DNA of 64,000 nt, taken from positions 1-64,000 of the forward strand of contig NZ_QCZI01000010.1 of NCBI RefSeq assembly GCF_003097635.1, in the 5' to 3' direction. Made by a program: the position numbers and the translations under genes. The notes below the pieces were generated by a model, which was not told the origin of the DNA, ran no database searches, and saw nothing but the letters and a program-made list of their open reading frames with translations. Positions 1-8,195 of the stretch are shown one piece after another (position 1 is the first letter of the stretch; each line of letters starts with the position of its first letter). This stretch comes from Flavobacterium psychrotolerans. Lineage in GTDB: Bacteria > Bacteroidota > Bacteroidia > Flavobacteriales > Flavobacteriaceae.

Positions 1-617
1 AGTTTTTTCAGAGGATGATTTTCTATCATTTGATCCAATATTCTATCGTCAAAAGTGGCTGTCAGATTGGTTTGCATAAATGACGGGGAAACCGAATTGG
101 ATGTGATATTAAATTTCACATTCTCGTTTGCCCAAACTTGTGTCAGTTTTTCCAAATAGGCTTTGTTGGCAATATAGACCGACGAACCAATTGGAGGTGT
201 GCTGACCAATGCCGCCGTTAAAACCGTGATTATTTTTCCTTGTTTTTTCTTTCTGAAACCGTTTAGGACTGCTTGGGTAATTTCAATAACGGGTAATATA
301 TTTTCTTTGAAATCGGTTAAAAAATCGTCTGAAGGTATTTTGTGGAAATGAGATTTTAAAAATGCGCCGTTGTAAGCGTTGTGTATCAAAACATCCAAAT
401 CAAATGGAATTATTTTGTCCGTAAATGTTTTTAGGGCATCGGTATCTCCAAAATCACATTGGATTGAAACGGCATTAGGAAACTCCAGCTCTAGTTTTTT
501 GGCATTTACCTCCGAATTTTTATAGGTAAAATATACAGTATTACCGGAATCTTTTGCCAGAATTCTTGTAATTGCCTCCCCCAGTCCGGAAGCGCCTCCC
601 GTGATTAATACATTCAT
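1..617 (-). CDS. SDR-family oxidoreductase (3-oxoacyl-ACP reductase-like), C-terminus cut by window edge
   Basis: The minus-strand reading frame starts at 617 and stays open to base 1, giving about 205 residues. It has the short-chain dehydrogenase signatures: an N-terminal TGGASGLG nucleotide-binding loop at about residues 6-13, an HNAYNG segment where NNAG is usual, and a YIANK (YxxxK) catalytic motif. The start codon overlaps the stop of the upstream MaoC-like gene as ATGA, which implies translational coupling and decides the start. Family knowledge suggests NADPH-dependent reduction of a 3-oxoacyl group. Its place after FkbH, an acyl carrier protein and a dehydratase suggests the substrate is ACP-bound (inference). 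The real 3' end and any following genes lie outside the window. Confidence 0.85.
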   Translation of the reverse strand, partial: MNVLITGGASGLGEAITRILAKDSGNTVYFTYKNSEVNAKKLELEFPNAVSIQCDFGDTDALKTFTDKIIPFDLDVLIHNAYNGAFLKSHFHKIPSDDFLTDFKENILPVIEITQAVLNGFRKKKQGKIITVLTAALVSTPPIGSSVYIANKAYLEKLTQVWANENVKFNITSNSVSPSFMQTNLTATFDDRILDQMIENHPLKK

Positions 618-1012
618 TTGATTATTCCTATTTGAATTTTACCTTTAGCGACTGTTTTTGTTGTTGCATTTTTAAAATCAAATTTAAATTCAATGGCGTT
701 GACCGATTCGTAAATTCCAATTATTTCTGCCTTGAATTGTAATTCGTCATTTAAATAAACCGCATTTTTAAACTGTATTTCTTGGGAATGGATAATGACA
801 TTTTTTGTTGGCAAGCATTCGCCAATAAAATAGGAAAGGAAACCATTCAAAATATTGCCGTGCATTACCTTACCTTTAAAACCTTTTTCGACAGCGAAAT
901 TTTCATCGGTATGCAAAGGGTTTGTGTCTTTGAATATTTGAATAAATCCGTTATATGTTTCATCGGAAACTATAAAATGTTCTTCAAATTTATCTCCCAA
1001 TTTAAAAATCAT
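614..1012 (-). CDS. MaoC-like hot-dog acyl dehydratase
   Basis: This is a protein of about 132 residues with MaoC/FabZ-type hot-dog features. A 'DTNPLHTDENFA' segment carries the conserved D-x-N-x-x-H hydratase signature, followed by a G-x-V-x-H-G-like stretch (GKVMHGNIL). A longer start at 1033 is possible, but the ATG at 1010-1012 overlaps the stop of the ACP gene as ATGA, so I chose 1012. It probably dehydrates or hydrates a (3R)-hydroxyacyl thioester carried on the neighbouring ACP in the cytosol. The stop overlaps the start of the following SDR gene. The substrate is unknown. Confidence 0.85.
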   Translation of the reverse strand: MIFKLGDKFEEHFIVSDETYNGFIQIFKDTNPLHTDENFAVEKGFKGKVMHGNILNGFLSYFIGECLPTKNVIIHSQEIQFKNAVYLNDELQFKAEIIGIYESVNAIEFKFDFKNATTKTVAKGKIQIGIIK

Positions 1013-1251
1013 ATTCCCTTTTCTTGAATACAATTCAACATTTCCCCGACATTATTCCAACTTTGAATTTCTTTGGAAGTGAACCGTATTTTGAAATGTT
1101 TTTCGATGGCCACCACCAATTGGATATGGGTTAAGGAGTCCCATTCTTCGACATCATTTGCCGTCGTTGTTTCCTCAATCACCACATCCTCGTCATCAAG
1201 GGTGTCTATAAATATTGCATTTACTTGCTTTAAAATTTCATTTCTTTCCAT
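1009..1251 (-). CDS. Acyl carrier protein
   Basis: This 80-residue protein is of ACP size and is acidic in its N-terminal half. It contains the phosphopantetheine attachment motif D-S-L, with Ser39 inside EEWDSLTHIQLV. It starts 5 bases after the FkbH-like gene and ends inside the start of the MaoC-like gene, so the four genes form one coupled operon. Stand-alone carriers of this kind beside FkbH proteins accept a glyceryl or other small acyl group (family knowledge). Here it is the likely carrier for the acyl group processed by the downstream dehydratase and reductase. It is not the main fatty-acid ACP, judging by context. Confidence 0.92.
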   Translation of the reverse strand: MERNEILKQVNAIFIDTLDDEDVVIEETTTANDVEEWDSLTHIQLVVAIEKHFKIRFTSKEIQSWNNVGEMLNCIQEKGI

Positions 1252-1256
1252 AATCC

Positions 1257-2978
1257 TTATTTGCTGTTTATAAAACTTTTTCTTCTTTTGTGATTTTCAA
1301 TATTCAATTCCCAATGGGTGTTGTTTTTTTCAAACCCTAAATTAGGATAATGCTCTTTTACCATTTCGTTTTTGGCAGTGGGCAAATATTCCCCTTTTAA
1401 TCGAGTATATCCATTTTCTTTGGCAAAACTTGAAATGGTATTGAGCACAAAATTTTCCATTCCGCGTTTCAATACCCTGCAACTCATAAACCAGGTGTCT
1501 ATAAATAAAGTCTCGCTGTTTTCTTGTTGTAAAATCACCACGCAGATTAATCCGTTGTCGCCAAATTTATCTTCAAGCGTAAAGGCAAAAGTAAAATAAT
1601 CATCGGATACTACAAGCCTTTCGATATCGGCATCTGTATAACGGACGGTTCTAAGGTTAAATTGATTGGAACGTTGGGATAACTGCGCTACTCTTGGAGC
1701 GTTAAATTTATTGAACGGTTCAACCAAGGAAAGCATGTTAAGACTCTTCAAAAAATCATCTTCATTCGTGAATTTTTGTTGAATTGTGGCTCTTTGTGCT
1801 TCTATTTGGTATTGTTTGGTTCTCTCTGCATCTTCATTAGAAAAGGAAACGGTTTCAAAAAGATTTAAGGTATATAAATATTCCAGATAATCTGCCGGAT
1901 CTTCGGGCAATTGGGGAACACAAATCTCGGGAATGTTTTCTCTGACGATATTTCTCTCGAAAGGATTGTCGTCTAAAAACACCATCGAGTCAAAACCGAT
2001 ATTTAAAATGCTTTGTATTTGCCGGATATTGTCGGCCTTGTTTTCCCAATTGGCAACAAAAACGGAAATGTCATCCATTTTCAAAACCATATCGGGATGT
2101 TTTTCAAAGGGCTCTTTGGCAACTGATTCTGTGTTTTTGCTGCAAACAGCCACTATGATTCCTCTATTTTTCAATTTTTTTATCCAATATTGAAACTCGG
2201 AAAAAGCTTTTCCAATTCCCAAACTGCCGATTTGGATATTTTCTATTCCGTCATCTCCAATGATACCGCCCCAAGTGGTATTGTCTAAATCTAGGATGAC
2301 GCATTTTTTAAACTTGCCGTTTAGGGTGTTTATTAAATCGATGGTTTTGGTGGCTACCTTGGGCAAAACATCAATACTCAGAACCATTTCTGTATTGATG
2401 TAAACTGAAGTTTGGAAGAAATTGGCTTTTCCAACCTGGTTTTGAATCGAAGAAAGGTCACACAAATATAAATTGGGACTTTTTGATGCCAATACCATCA
2501 ACTCGTAATTGAGTTTTCGCAATTGAAACAAAAAAGAAGACTCGGTTTTATTGGCATAATTCCCAAAAATGGAATCGTCAATCTCGGTGTAGTTATAATA
2601 AATCACCTTCGCATTGAGATTGTTGGTTAGATTGGAATAGATGTTTTCTATTGCTTCCAATTCAGTTGACGCAAACATTACATGTTGGGCTGGCTTGATT
2701 TTGTTGTATTTCCCTAATAACTTGTGGGACGATTGAAACACGATGACAATTTCTGGTGTGAATTCATACAATTCAGAAGAAAGATCATAAACTTGACGCT
2801 CGATTTGATTGAAATCGGCTTCCCATATTTCGAGATTGAAACCGTTATCATAACCCAACCCCCGCAATGTCTGCGTTAGGAACTGCGTGGCGGTATCGCC
2901 CAAAATCGCAACTTTGATGGCTTTTAAACCAGAAAAATCTTTTTTTAAATTCTTCTTTAATTGAGAAAAATTCTTCAT
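1257..2978 (-). CDS. FkbH-like HAD-superfamily protein
   Basis: The 573-residue product has the FkbH layout: an N-terminal SGNH-like region (about 20-215), a HAD phosphatase core beginning with DLDNTTWGG at 230-238, a later FLDDNPFER motif at 334-342, and a GNAT-like C-terminal domain (about 430-560). Characterised FkbH proteins take the glyceryl group from 1,3-bisphosphoglycerate, dephosphorylate it and load it onto a carrier protein. The next gene is exactly such a carrier, so the same role is likely here (inference). A candidate TAnnTTTG promoter lies about 170 bases upstream. Similar FkbH-ACP pairs occur in bacterial glycan loci, where they are thought to supply acyl decorations. Confidence 0.88.
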   Translation of the reverse strand: MKNFSQLKKNLKKDFSGLKAIKVAILGDTATQFLTQTLRGLGYDNGFNLEIWEADFNQIERQVYDLSSELYEFTPEIVIVFQSSHKLLGKYNKIKPAQHVMFASTELEAIENIYSNLTNNLNAKVIYYNYTEIDDSIFGNYANKTESSFLFQLRKLNYELMVLASKSPNLYLCDLSSIQNQVGKANFFQTSVYINTEMVLSIDVLPKVATKTIDLINTLNGKFKKCVILDLDNTTWGGIIGDDGIENIQIGSLGIGKAFSEFQYWIKKLKNRGIIVAVCSKNTESVAKEPFEKHPDMVLKMDDISVFVANWENKADNIRQIQSILNIGFDSMVFLDDNPFERNIVRENIPEICVPQLPEDPADYLEYLYTLNLFETVSFSNEDAERTKQYQIEAQRATIQQKFTNEDDFLKSLNMLSLVEPFNKFNAPRVAQLSQRSNQFNLRTVRYTDADIERLVVSDDYFTFAFTLEDKFGDNGLICVVILQQENSETLFIDTWFMSCRVLKRGMENFVLNTISSFAKENGYTRLKGEYLPTAKNEMVKEHYPNLGFEKNNTHWELNIENHKRRKSFINSK

Positions 2979-3150
2979 TATTGATGTTTTGTTTTATTTA
3001 TTAACTTTTATGTCAGCGAAGATAGTAAGTTCACTCTTTGATAAATGATTCATTTTTTAATCGATTCTTATTCCATATTAGATATTTTTATCTTTACAAT
3101 TTCATCATTTTGTACATTTTTCCATAAATTTTTATAAAAATGGATTTTAA

Positions 3151-3185
3151 CAAACATATATAAAATTATCATTTATAATTCACAA
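3151..3185 (-). promoter_or_regulatory. Candidate promoter for the fkbH-ACP-maoC-SDR operon
   Basis: On the minus strand, TATGTTTG (3151-3158) matches the Bacteroidetes -7 consensus TAnnTTTG exactly. A TTG lies 24 bases further upstream (3183-3185), slightly more than the usual 17-23. The implied 5' leader is about 165 bases. The rest of the 293-base gap 2979-3271 shows no gene or clear hairpin. Confidence 0.45.
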
Positions 3186-3271
3186 TAAGTAATTGGAACT
3201 ATTTATTGCTGAATTTTATAATGTCAACCTATCGGTAACGACTAGGGGTTGCACTAAAAACAAATACGACA

Positions 3272-4327
3272 TTACTTAAGTGGTGTGCGGAAAAGTTTTA
3301 TTTTATTTCTGATTGGCTTTTCGAAATACAAATAACTCAAAGAGGATAGTCCAACTAAAAAGAAAAGCCTGATAAAGAATCCTAAAGTAAAATCATCCTG
3401 ATTGTCCAAATGTAAATATTTATTTAATCTATAATCATTTATCAAACACCAAACTGGATACTGTAAGATATAAATTCCAAAACTAATTTCTCCCAAAAAA
3501 ACGAATACTTTATTATTAAATAGTTCTGATAATTTCCCTTTACTTAATGAAATAAAAATAATCAGAGGTACAAAAATAACAGATAATAATCCATTGTGAT
3601 TGTTCAAATCAATAGGGAACTTAAATACTAAAAGAAGTAAGGCAATTACACCAAAAACATGAAAATTATAATTTCTATTTACAATATTTAATTTCTTAAT
3701 AAAAAACAATCCAGCTAAATTTCCAATTAAAAATTCATTTAAACGCATTATTGGAAGATAATTTAAATCTCTATTGCTATACAGTGGGATTTCAATTATT
3801 TTATAAAAAACAATCAATTGAAATAAAATTTGAAAAAATAAACAAAATAGAATAATCAAATATGAAATGGTTTTTAGTGTGAGTTTTTTATATATATAAT
3901 TAAACAAAAAAGGAAATGATAAATAAAAAAATAGCTCTGTAGATAATGACCATCCTGGATAATTATGACTAGTGGCCTTTCCTGGTATCCATGATTGTAT
4001 CATTAATATGTTTAAAAATAGATCTTCTAAAGATGTGGAATTAATTTTTAAAATCAATAATAAAAATATGGCCAAAAAATAAACCGGATATACACGAGCC
4101 AACCTATTTTTAATAAAATCGTAAAATGGTACGTCTTTCTTATTATAATACGCAATTATCATAACAAATCCTGACAAAATAAAAAAATAACTTACGCCTA
4201 CATCTGCTTGAGAAAAAATAAAAGACAAATACTTATTATTAAAGAGATAACTCCCTTGTCCATAATGAAAAATGACTATTGATAGAGCCGCTATGAATCT
4301 GGTAAATGTTAATTGTTCTATTCTCAT
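3272..4327 (-). CDS. Acyltransferase family 3 (OafA/YrhL-like) membrane protein
   Basis: This is a 351-residue polytopic protein with about ten hydrophobic segments. Its N-terminus has the acyltransferase-3 arrangement, with Arg10 in FTRF and His21 in IFHYG, the residues used by OafA-type enzymes. Family members move acetyl or longer acyl groups across the inner membrane onto sugars of O-antigens or exopolysaccharides. It lacks the periplasmic SGNH domain seen in longer OafA proteins; separate SGNH-type proteins occur just upstream at 6026-10656. It lies between the MBOAT cluster and the FkbH/ACP operon, so a role in glycan acylation fits. Acceptor and donor are unknown. Confidence 0.9.
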   Translation of the reverse strand: MRIEQLTFTRFIAALSIVIFHYGQGSYLFNNKYLSFIFSQADVGVSYFFILSGFVMIIAYYNKKDVPFYDFIKNRLARVYPVYFLAIFLLLILKINSTSLEDLFLNILMIQSWIPGKATSHNYPGWSLSTELFFYLSFPFLFNYIYKKLTLKTISYLIILFCLFFQILFQLIVFYKIIEIPLYSNRDLNYLPIMRLNEFLIGNLAGLFFIKKLNIVNRNYNFHVFGVIALLLLVFKFPIDLNNHNGLLSVIFVPLIIFISLSKGKLSELFNNKVFVFLGEISFGIYILQYPVWCLINDYRLNKYLHLDNQDDFTLGFFIRLFFLVGLSSLSYLYFEKPIRNKIKLFRTPLK

Positions 4328-4473
4328 TTTTTATTTTTTTTGTAAAATTTTTATTTAAAATATTTTATATTAAGATGATATTTTTTATTGACTCGAGCGA
4401 TAAAGAATAGGCGAAGAAGTATGGTATTCCATCCTTAATTTGTTTTTATCAATTCAAATCATATCAATTTCAT

Positions 4474-5922
4474 CTAAAACTGGAAATAAATAAACTGCTG
4501 GTTAGATCCCGCAAAAATGAATAGTATGACAATGAGTAAGTAATAAAATACCCATCGATATCCTCTAGATTTCCCATGAAATAAATTGGCGATGGCATAT
4601 TGTTGTTCCCTGCCCATCCATTCTACAATTAGGAATAAAACCACCAAAATAAGGATTGGAATGCTTAAAACTTCTGTTTTGAAAGTGGGGAAACTGAAAA
4701 ATGAAACTGAAAATATTCCCGAAATATAATGCAAGGCTTGGTCTATAGTATTAGATCTAAAAAAGATCCAAGCAAAAACAGTCAATGAAAAAGTAACGAT
4801 TATGGATACGAATTCCTTTAAGGTTGGGAAAATTTTCCCCTTTGCCACAATCTCAAGATTGACCCTGTTGGTATTAAAAATAATGGAAGGCATGATAAAT
4901 AGCGCATTCAGAAATCCCCATACCAAGAAAGTCCAATTTGCTCCATGCCAAAATCCGCTGACTAAAAAGATGATAAAAGTATTTCGAACTTTCATCCAAG
5001 TACCGCCTTTACTACCTCCTAACGGGATGTATAAATAGTCCCGAAACCAGGTGGAAAGCGAAATATGCCAACGTCTCCAGAATTCGGCAATATCCCGAGA
5101 GAAATAAGGAAAAGCAAAGTTTCTTAATAAATCTACTCCAAAAAGCCTCGCCGTTCCTAGAGCAATATCGGAATAGCCCGAAAAATCCCCATAAATTTGA
5201 AAAGCAAAAAATACCGCCCCTAACGCTAATGTGCTTCCTGAATAGTCCGTAGAATTCTCAAATATAATATTGGCGAATTTGGCACAATTATCGGCAATAA
5301 CCACTTTCTTGAACAAGCCCCACAAGATTTGTTTTAATCCATCTACCGCTACAACGTAATCAAAAGTTCTTTTTTTCTGAATTTGTGGCAGCAAATGCGT
5401 AGCACGTTCAATGGGTCCTGCAACCAACAAAGGGAAAAAGCTAACAAAAACGGAATAGTCTATAAAATTCCTTTCCGCTTTGATTCGGTCTTTATAAATA
5501 TCAATCACATAAGATAATCCGTGGAAAGTGTAAAAAGAAATCCCCACAGGAAGAATCACTTTTAAGGTCCAAGGGTTGACTTGCCATCCGAAATGAGAAA
5601 AAGCATCGGCGAAAGAAGTCGCGAAAAAATTATAGTATTTAAAAACGCCCAAAAAACCTAGATTTACGGATATACTGAGCCAAAACCAAAACTTTTTGCC
5701 GTTTTGGTTTTTCGCATCCGACATTTTCAAACCCGTGTAATAATCTAATACCGTAGAAAAAATCAGCAAAAACAAAAAACGCCAGTCCCAACAGGCATAA
5801 AAAAAATAGCTTGATACTAACAATAATAAATTTTGAAACTTATAGTTTCTGTTCATTACAAACCAATAAAGAATAAATACTATTGGTAAGAATATCGCAA
5901 AATTTAAGGAGTTAAAAAACAT
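4474..5922 (-). CDS. MBOAT family O-acyltransferase (AlgI/PatA/DltB-like), copy 1
   Basis: This 482-residue protein is polytopic and has the MBOAT core: RDIAEFWRRWHISLSTWFRDY with His286, and SGFWHGANW with invariant His326. Family members such as AlgI, PatA and DltB pass an acyl group across the inner membrane to a periplasmic partner. Roughly the first 390 residues are nearly the same as those of the MBOATs at 8196 and 10659; the last 90 or so differ strongly. It follows the SGNH-type gene at 6026-6976 by 103 bases, the reverse order of the other two pairs. It probably O-acylates a cell-surface glycan. Donor and acceptor are not shown by the sequence. Confidence 0.93.
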   Translation of the reverse strand: MFFNSLNFAIFLPIVFILYWFVMNRNYKFQNLLLLVSSYFFYACWDWRFLFLLIFSTVLDYYTGLKMSDAKNQNGKKFWFWLSISVNLGFLGVFKYYNFFATSFADAFSHFGWQVNPWTLKVILPVGISFYTFHGLSYVIDIYKDRIKAERNFIDYSVFVSFFPLLVAGPIERATHLLPQIQKKRTFDYVVAVDGLKQILWGLFKKVVIADNCAKFANIIFENSTDYSGSTLALGAVFFAFQIYGDFSGYSDIALGTARLFGVDLLRNFAFPYFSRDIAEFWRRWHISLSTWFRDYLYIPLGGSKGGTWMKVRNTFIIFLVSGFWHGANWTFLVWGFLNALFIMPSIIFNTNRVNLEIVAKGKIFPTLKEFVSIIVTFSLTVFAWIFFRSNTIDQALHYISGIFSVSFFSFPTFKTEVLSIPILILVVLFLIVEWMGREQQYAIANLFHGKSRGYRWVFYYLLIVILFIFAGSNQQFIYFQF

Positions 5923-6025
5923 TTGTGTATTTTTATTTGTTTATTATATTTTTTTTAATTGCATTAAAAATCTTAATTCAAAACTCATATTTGAAATTTA
6001 ATTTATTCAAGCTTAATTTTATTTC

Positions 6026-6976
6026 TTATTCGGATACTTTTATATATTTCTTTAAATCTGACGCTAATTTTTTTGAAAACAAATTAGTTCCTTTTAAGTT
6101 TAAATGTTCTGCGTTATAAAAGTAATCTCGGTTAAAACACATGGGGTCTGAACTGTAGTCTATAAAGGGAATGTCATATTTAGCAGCCATTTTCTTGTAT
6201 AATGTTATAATTTCCGCCCTATTTGAAACAAAATTCTGACCGTCAATATGTTCCGGAGTATAAACAAAAATGATGTGTATCCCCCTCTTTTTGGTATCTG
6301 CCAAATAATTCTCAAAAAGGATTATTTGTTCTTTAATCAACTTTTGGTGTATGCCTTTTTTGGATTCCTTTACTTTTTCAAACTCATTAGTCCAGCTTTG
6401 ATTAACATTGTAAAATCCTTTATACCTGTTTCCTTTGTTATGGGAAGGACGTAATAAAATGTTCGTTGCGCTGGTAATTTCTTTTGTGCTTCCATAGTAT
6501 CTTACTAATGGTATATGGTAGTCCCACCAATTAAGCCCCTTGTAAGTCTTAATGGTTTTAAGGATGATTTCGTTATCAAAGTAGGGGTAAAACTGTTCAT
6601 ATTGATATAAATTTTCAATATCGCCTAACATGTGATAGTCGAGTGTCTGTATAATATAGGAAGGTTTTTCGTTTTTATCTAAAACCAGCTGATGCCTACA
6701 ATATTCCATTTTAAAGGTGTATCCATCAATTCCTAAATTATAGGTAGATAAATGTAAAGTGTCTTCTACTATTTTCGGATTAACATGGGCTCTTGCTCTG
6801 GAGGTTCCATAAATTAATATTTTAGAATTTAAGTTTCCGGAAACCAAATCATTCCAAACTACAAAGTACTTATCCTTTGATTTTCTAAGCGATTGGGTTA
6901 TCCAATAATCCCCCAGTTCTGCTAAAATAAATAACGGTATAAAAAATAATAAAATTGTTAATCCGAATTTCTTCAT
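6026..6976 (-). CDS. Membrane-anchored SGNH-hydrolase-like protein, MBOAT partner 1
   Basis: The 316-residue protein starts with one hydrophobic segment (about 4-20) that serves as signal anchor, placing the rest in the periplasm. A GTSRA block with candidate nucleophile Ser59 follows, then YNLGIDG, and near the C-terminus NAEHLN with His291. These match blocks I, III and V of the SGNH fold seen in AlgJ, AlgX, PatB and DltD, although the residue three before the histidine is Asn, not Asp. It likely completes transfer of an acyl group delivered by the MBOAT at 4474. It shows only weak overall similarity to the other two partners. Confidence 0.78.
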   Translation of the reverse strand: MKKFGLTILLFFIPLFILAELGDYWITQSLRKSKDKYFVVWNDLVSGNLNSKILIYGTSRARAHVNPKIVEDTLHLSTYNLGIDGYTFKMEYCRHQLVLDKNEKPSYIIQTLDYHMLGDIENLYQYEQFYPYFDNEIILKTIKTYKGLNWWDYHIPLVRYYGSTKEITSATNILLRPSHNKGNRYKGFYNVNQSWTNEFEKVKESKKGIHQKLIKEQIILFENYLADTKKRGIHIIFVYTPEHIDGQNFVSNRAEIITLYKKMAAKYDIPFIDYSSDPMCFNRDYFYNAEHLNLKGTNLFSKKLASDLKKYIKVSE

Positions 6977-7061
6977 TTATGTTATTTTAAAATGGTAAAG
7001 GTAAAAAGCCTGCAACGGATTTAGATATTCAGATAAAAACGCACCAAAGTTTAAACTAAAT

Positions 7062-7281
7062 TTTAACCCGTTGGGTGTAATTCAAAATTGTTTAATTTTT
7101 AGCCACATAGAAACATAGATTTTATGAATTTTGAAAGGCGTTTCACTTTATTTGAGAAAAACATAGCCATGTGAACCCAAGTATTGGGCTATCCAACTCT
7201 TTTTTTCTATGTTTCTATGTGGTTTAATTTTTTATTTATTCTATAATTTAAATTTTCATCAATTACACCCAACGGGTTAAA
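7062..7281 (+). repeat. Nested palindromic intergenic element (copy a)
   Basis: The 6977-7293 gap contains a two-level inverted repeat and no gene. The outer arms, 7062-7082 and 7261-7281, are exact reverse complements over 21 bases (core AACCCGTTGGGTGTAATT). Inside, 7103-7222 begins CCACATAGAAACATAGA and ends CTATGTTTCTATGTGG. Inner cores of this type recur at 13318, 13485, 14303 and 31901. It ends 13 bases before the stop of the downstream-facing SGNH gene, so it lies between two MBOAT/SGNH modules. It may be a MITE-like insertion or act as a transcript-end structure; the strand is arbitrary. Confidence 0.75.
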
Positions 7282-7293
7282 TTTTATGTTTTT

Positions 7294-8193
7294 CTATTGG
7301 CGGATATTATTACTATTTTCATTTACTTGCTCATTGAAATATTGAGAATAGACTTTGGCTCCAAACGAATTTAAGTGTTCTGAATCTTGAAATCCCTTAT
7401 CGGGCAAAGGAAAGTTTTTATTATCTAACCATTTAACATCCTTAAAGTTTTGATGTAAAATGGTTTTAAAAACACTTTCGCTATAGGAAACATCATAACT
7501 TTTATGCATTGGACTTCTTACTAAACAAACTTCCATTTTTTTATCCTGACAATACTTTACTAGTTTTTGCAAATAAAGTATATTATACGCTGAAATACTG
7601 TCTAATAATTTTCTTTTTTTATCAATAGAATCAGATTTCGGTTTTTCAATAATTTTATCCGTCGGCATAAATTTACCCATTCCTCCTTTTAGAATCAGAT
7701 TCTTTTTATTCGTAAATAAACTTCCTATATTATCAAATAAACTCTTTGAAAAAGCATTAATAAAACCTGTGGAATTCTTTTTATACAACAATTGAATTGC
7801 TTCTTTATCTAATAAAACGCCGTAAGACTTTATTCTATATTGAAGATGAACATCGTCCCACAACCAATCATCCATGCCTTTATCAATTTGATTGTTGGTA
7901 AACTCTATAAAAACTTTTTTAATTTGCGGATTATTTTCAATTACTTTTTTGGCCTTATAATACGTATAAATGTATGCCTCTCCAGGTTCGCCCAAATTTA
8001 CGGCATGCTGTATATATTCTGTATTGTAAGCATTTGCGGGATGGGAATGCCCAAAAATTAAGATGGAAATCTCCTTAGGTAATTTTAAATCCTCATCTTT
8101 AAATAGTAGATTTTTTTGCAAAACAACGTCCACAACAACAGTGACGATTATAATGCCTATAAAAAAAAACACTCTTAGAAGAAATTTTTTCAT
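7294..8193 (-). CDS. Membrane-anchored SGNH-hydrolase-like protein, MBOAT partner 2
   Basis: This 299-residue protein has an N-terminal hydrophobic anchor (about 5-24). It then has the block I motif FGHSHP with Ser50, a VNLGEPG segment, and DSEHLN with Asp270 and His273. It is the only one of the three partners with a canonical DxxH. It starts 2 bases after the MBOAT gene at 8196-9644, so the two are co-transcribed and probably work as a pair. The expected role is periplasmic transfer of an acyl group to a glycan, by analogy with DltD or AlgX. The donor and acceptor are unknown. Confidence 0.78.
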   Translation of the reverse strand: MKKFLLRVFFFIGIIIVTVVVDVVLQKNLLFKDEDLKLPKEISILIFGHSHPANAYNTEYIQHAVNLGEPGEAYIYTYYKAKKVIENNPQIKKVFIEFTNNQIDKGMDDWLWDDVHLQYRIKSYGVLLDKEAIQLLYKKNSTGFINAFSKSLFDNIGSLFTNKKNLILKGGMGKFMPTDKIIEKPKSDSIDKKRKLLDSISAYNILYLQKLVKYCQDKKMEVCLVRSPMHKSYDVSYSESVFKTILHQNFKDVKWLDNKNFPLPDKGFQDSEHLNSFGAKVYSQYFNEQVNENSNNIRQ

Positions 8194-8195
8194 TA

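Noticed and set aside
782..1027. Open frame of 81 codons on the plus strand
   Set aside because: It is antisense to the MaoC-like and ACP genes and shows no family features; it is a shadow frame.
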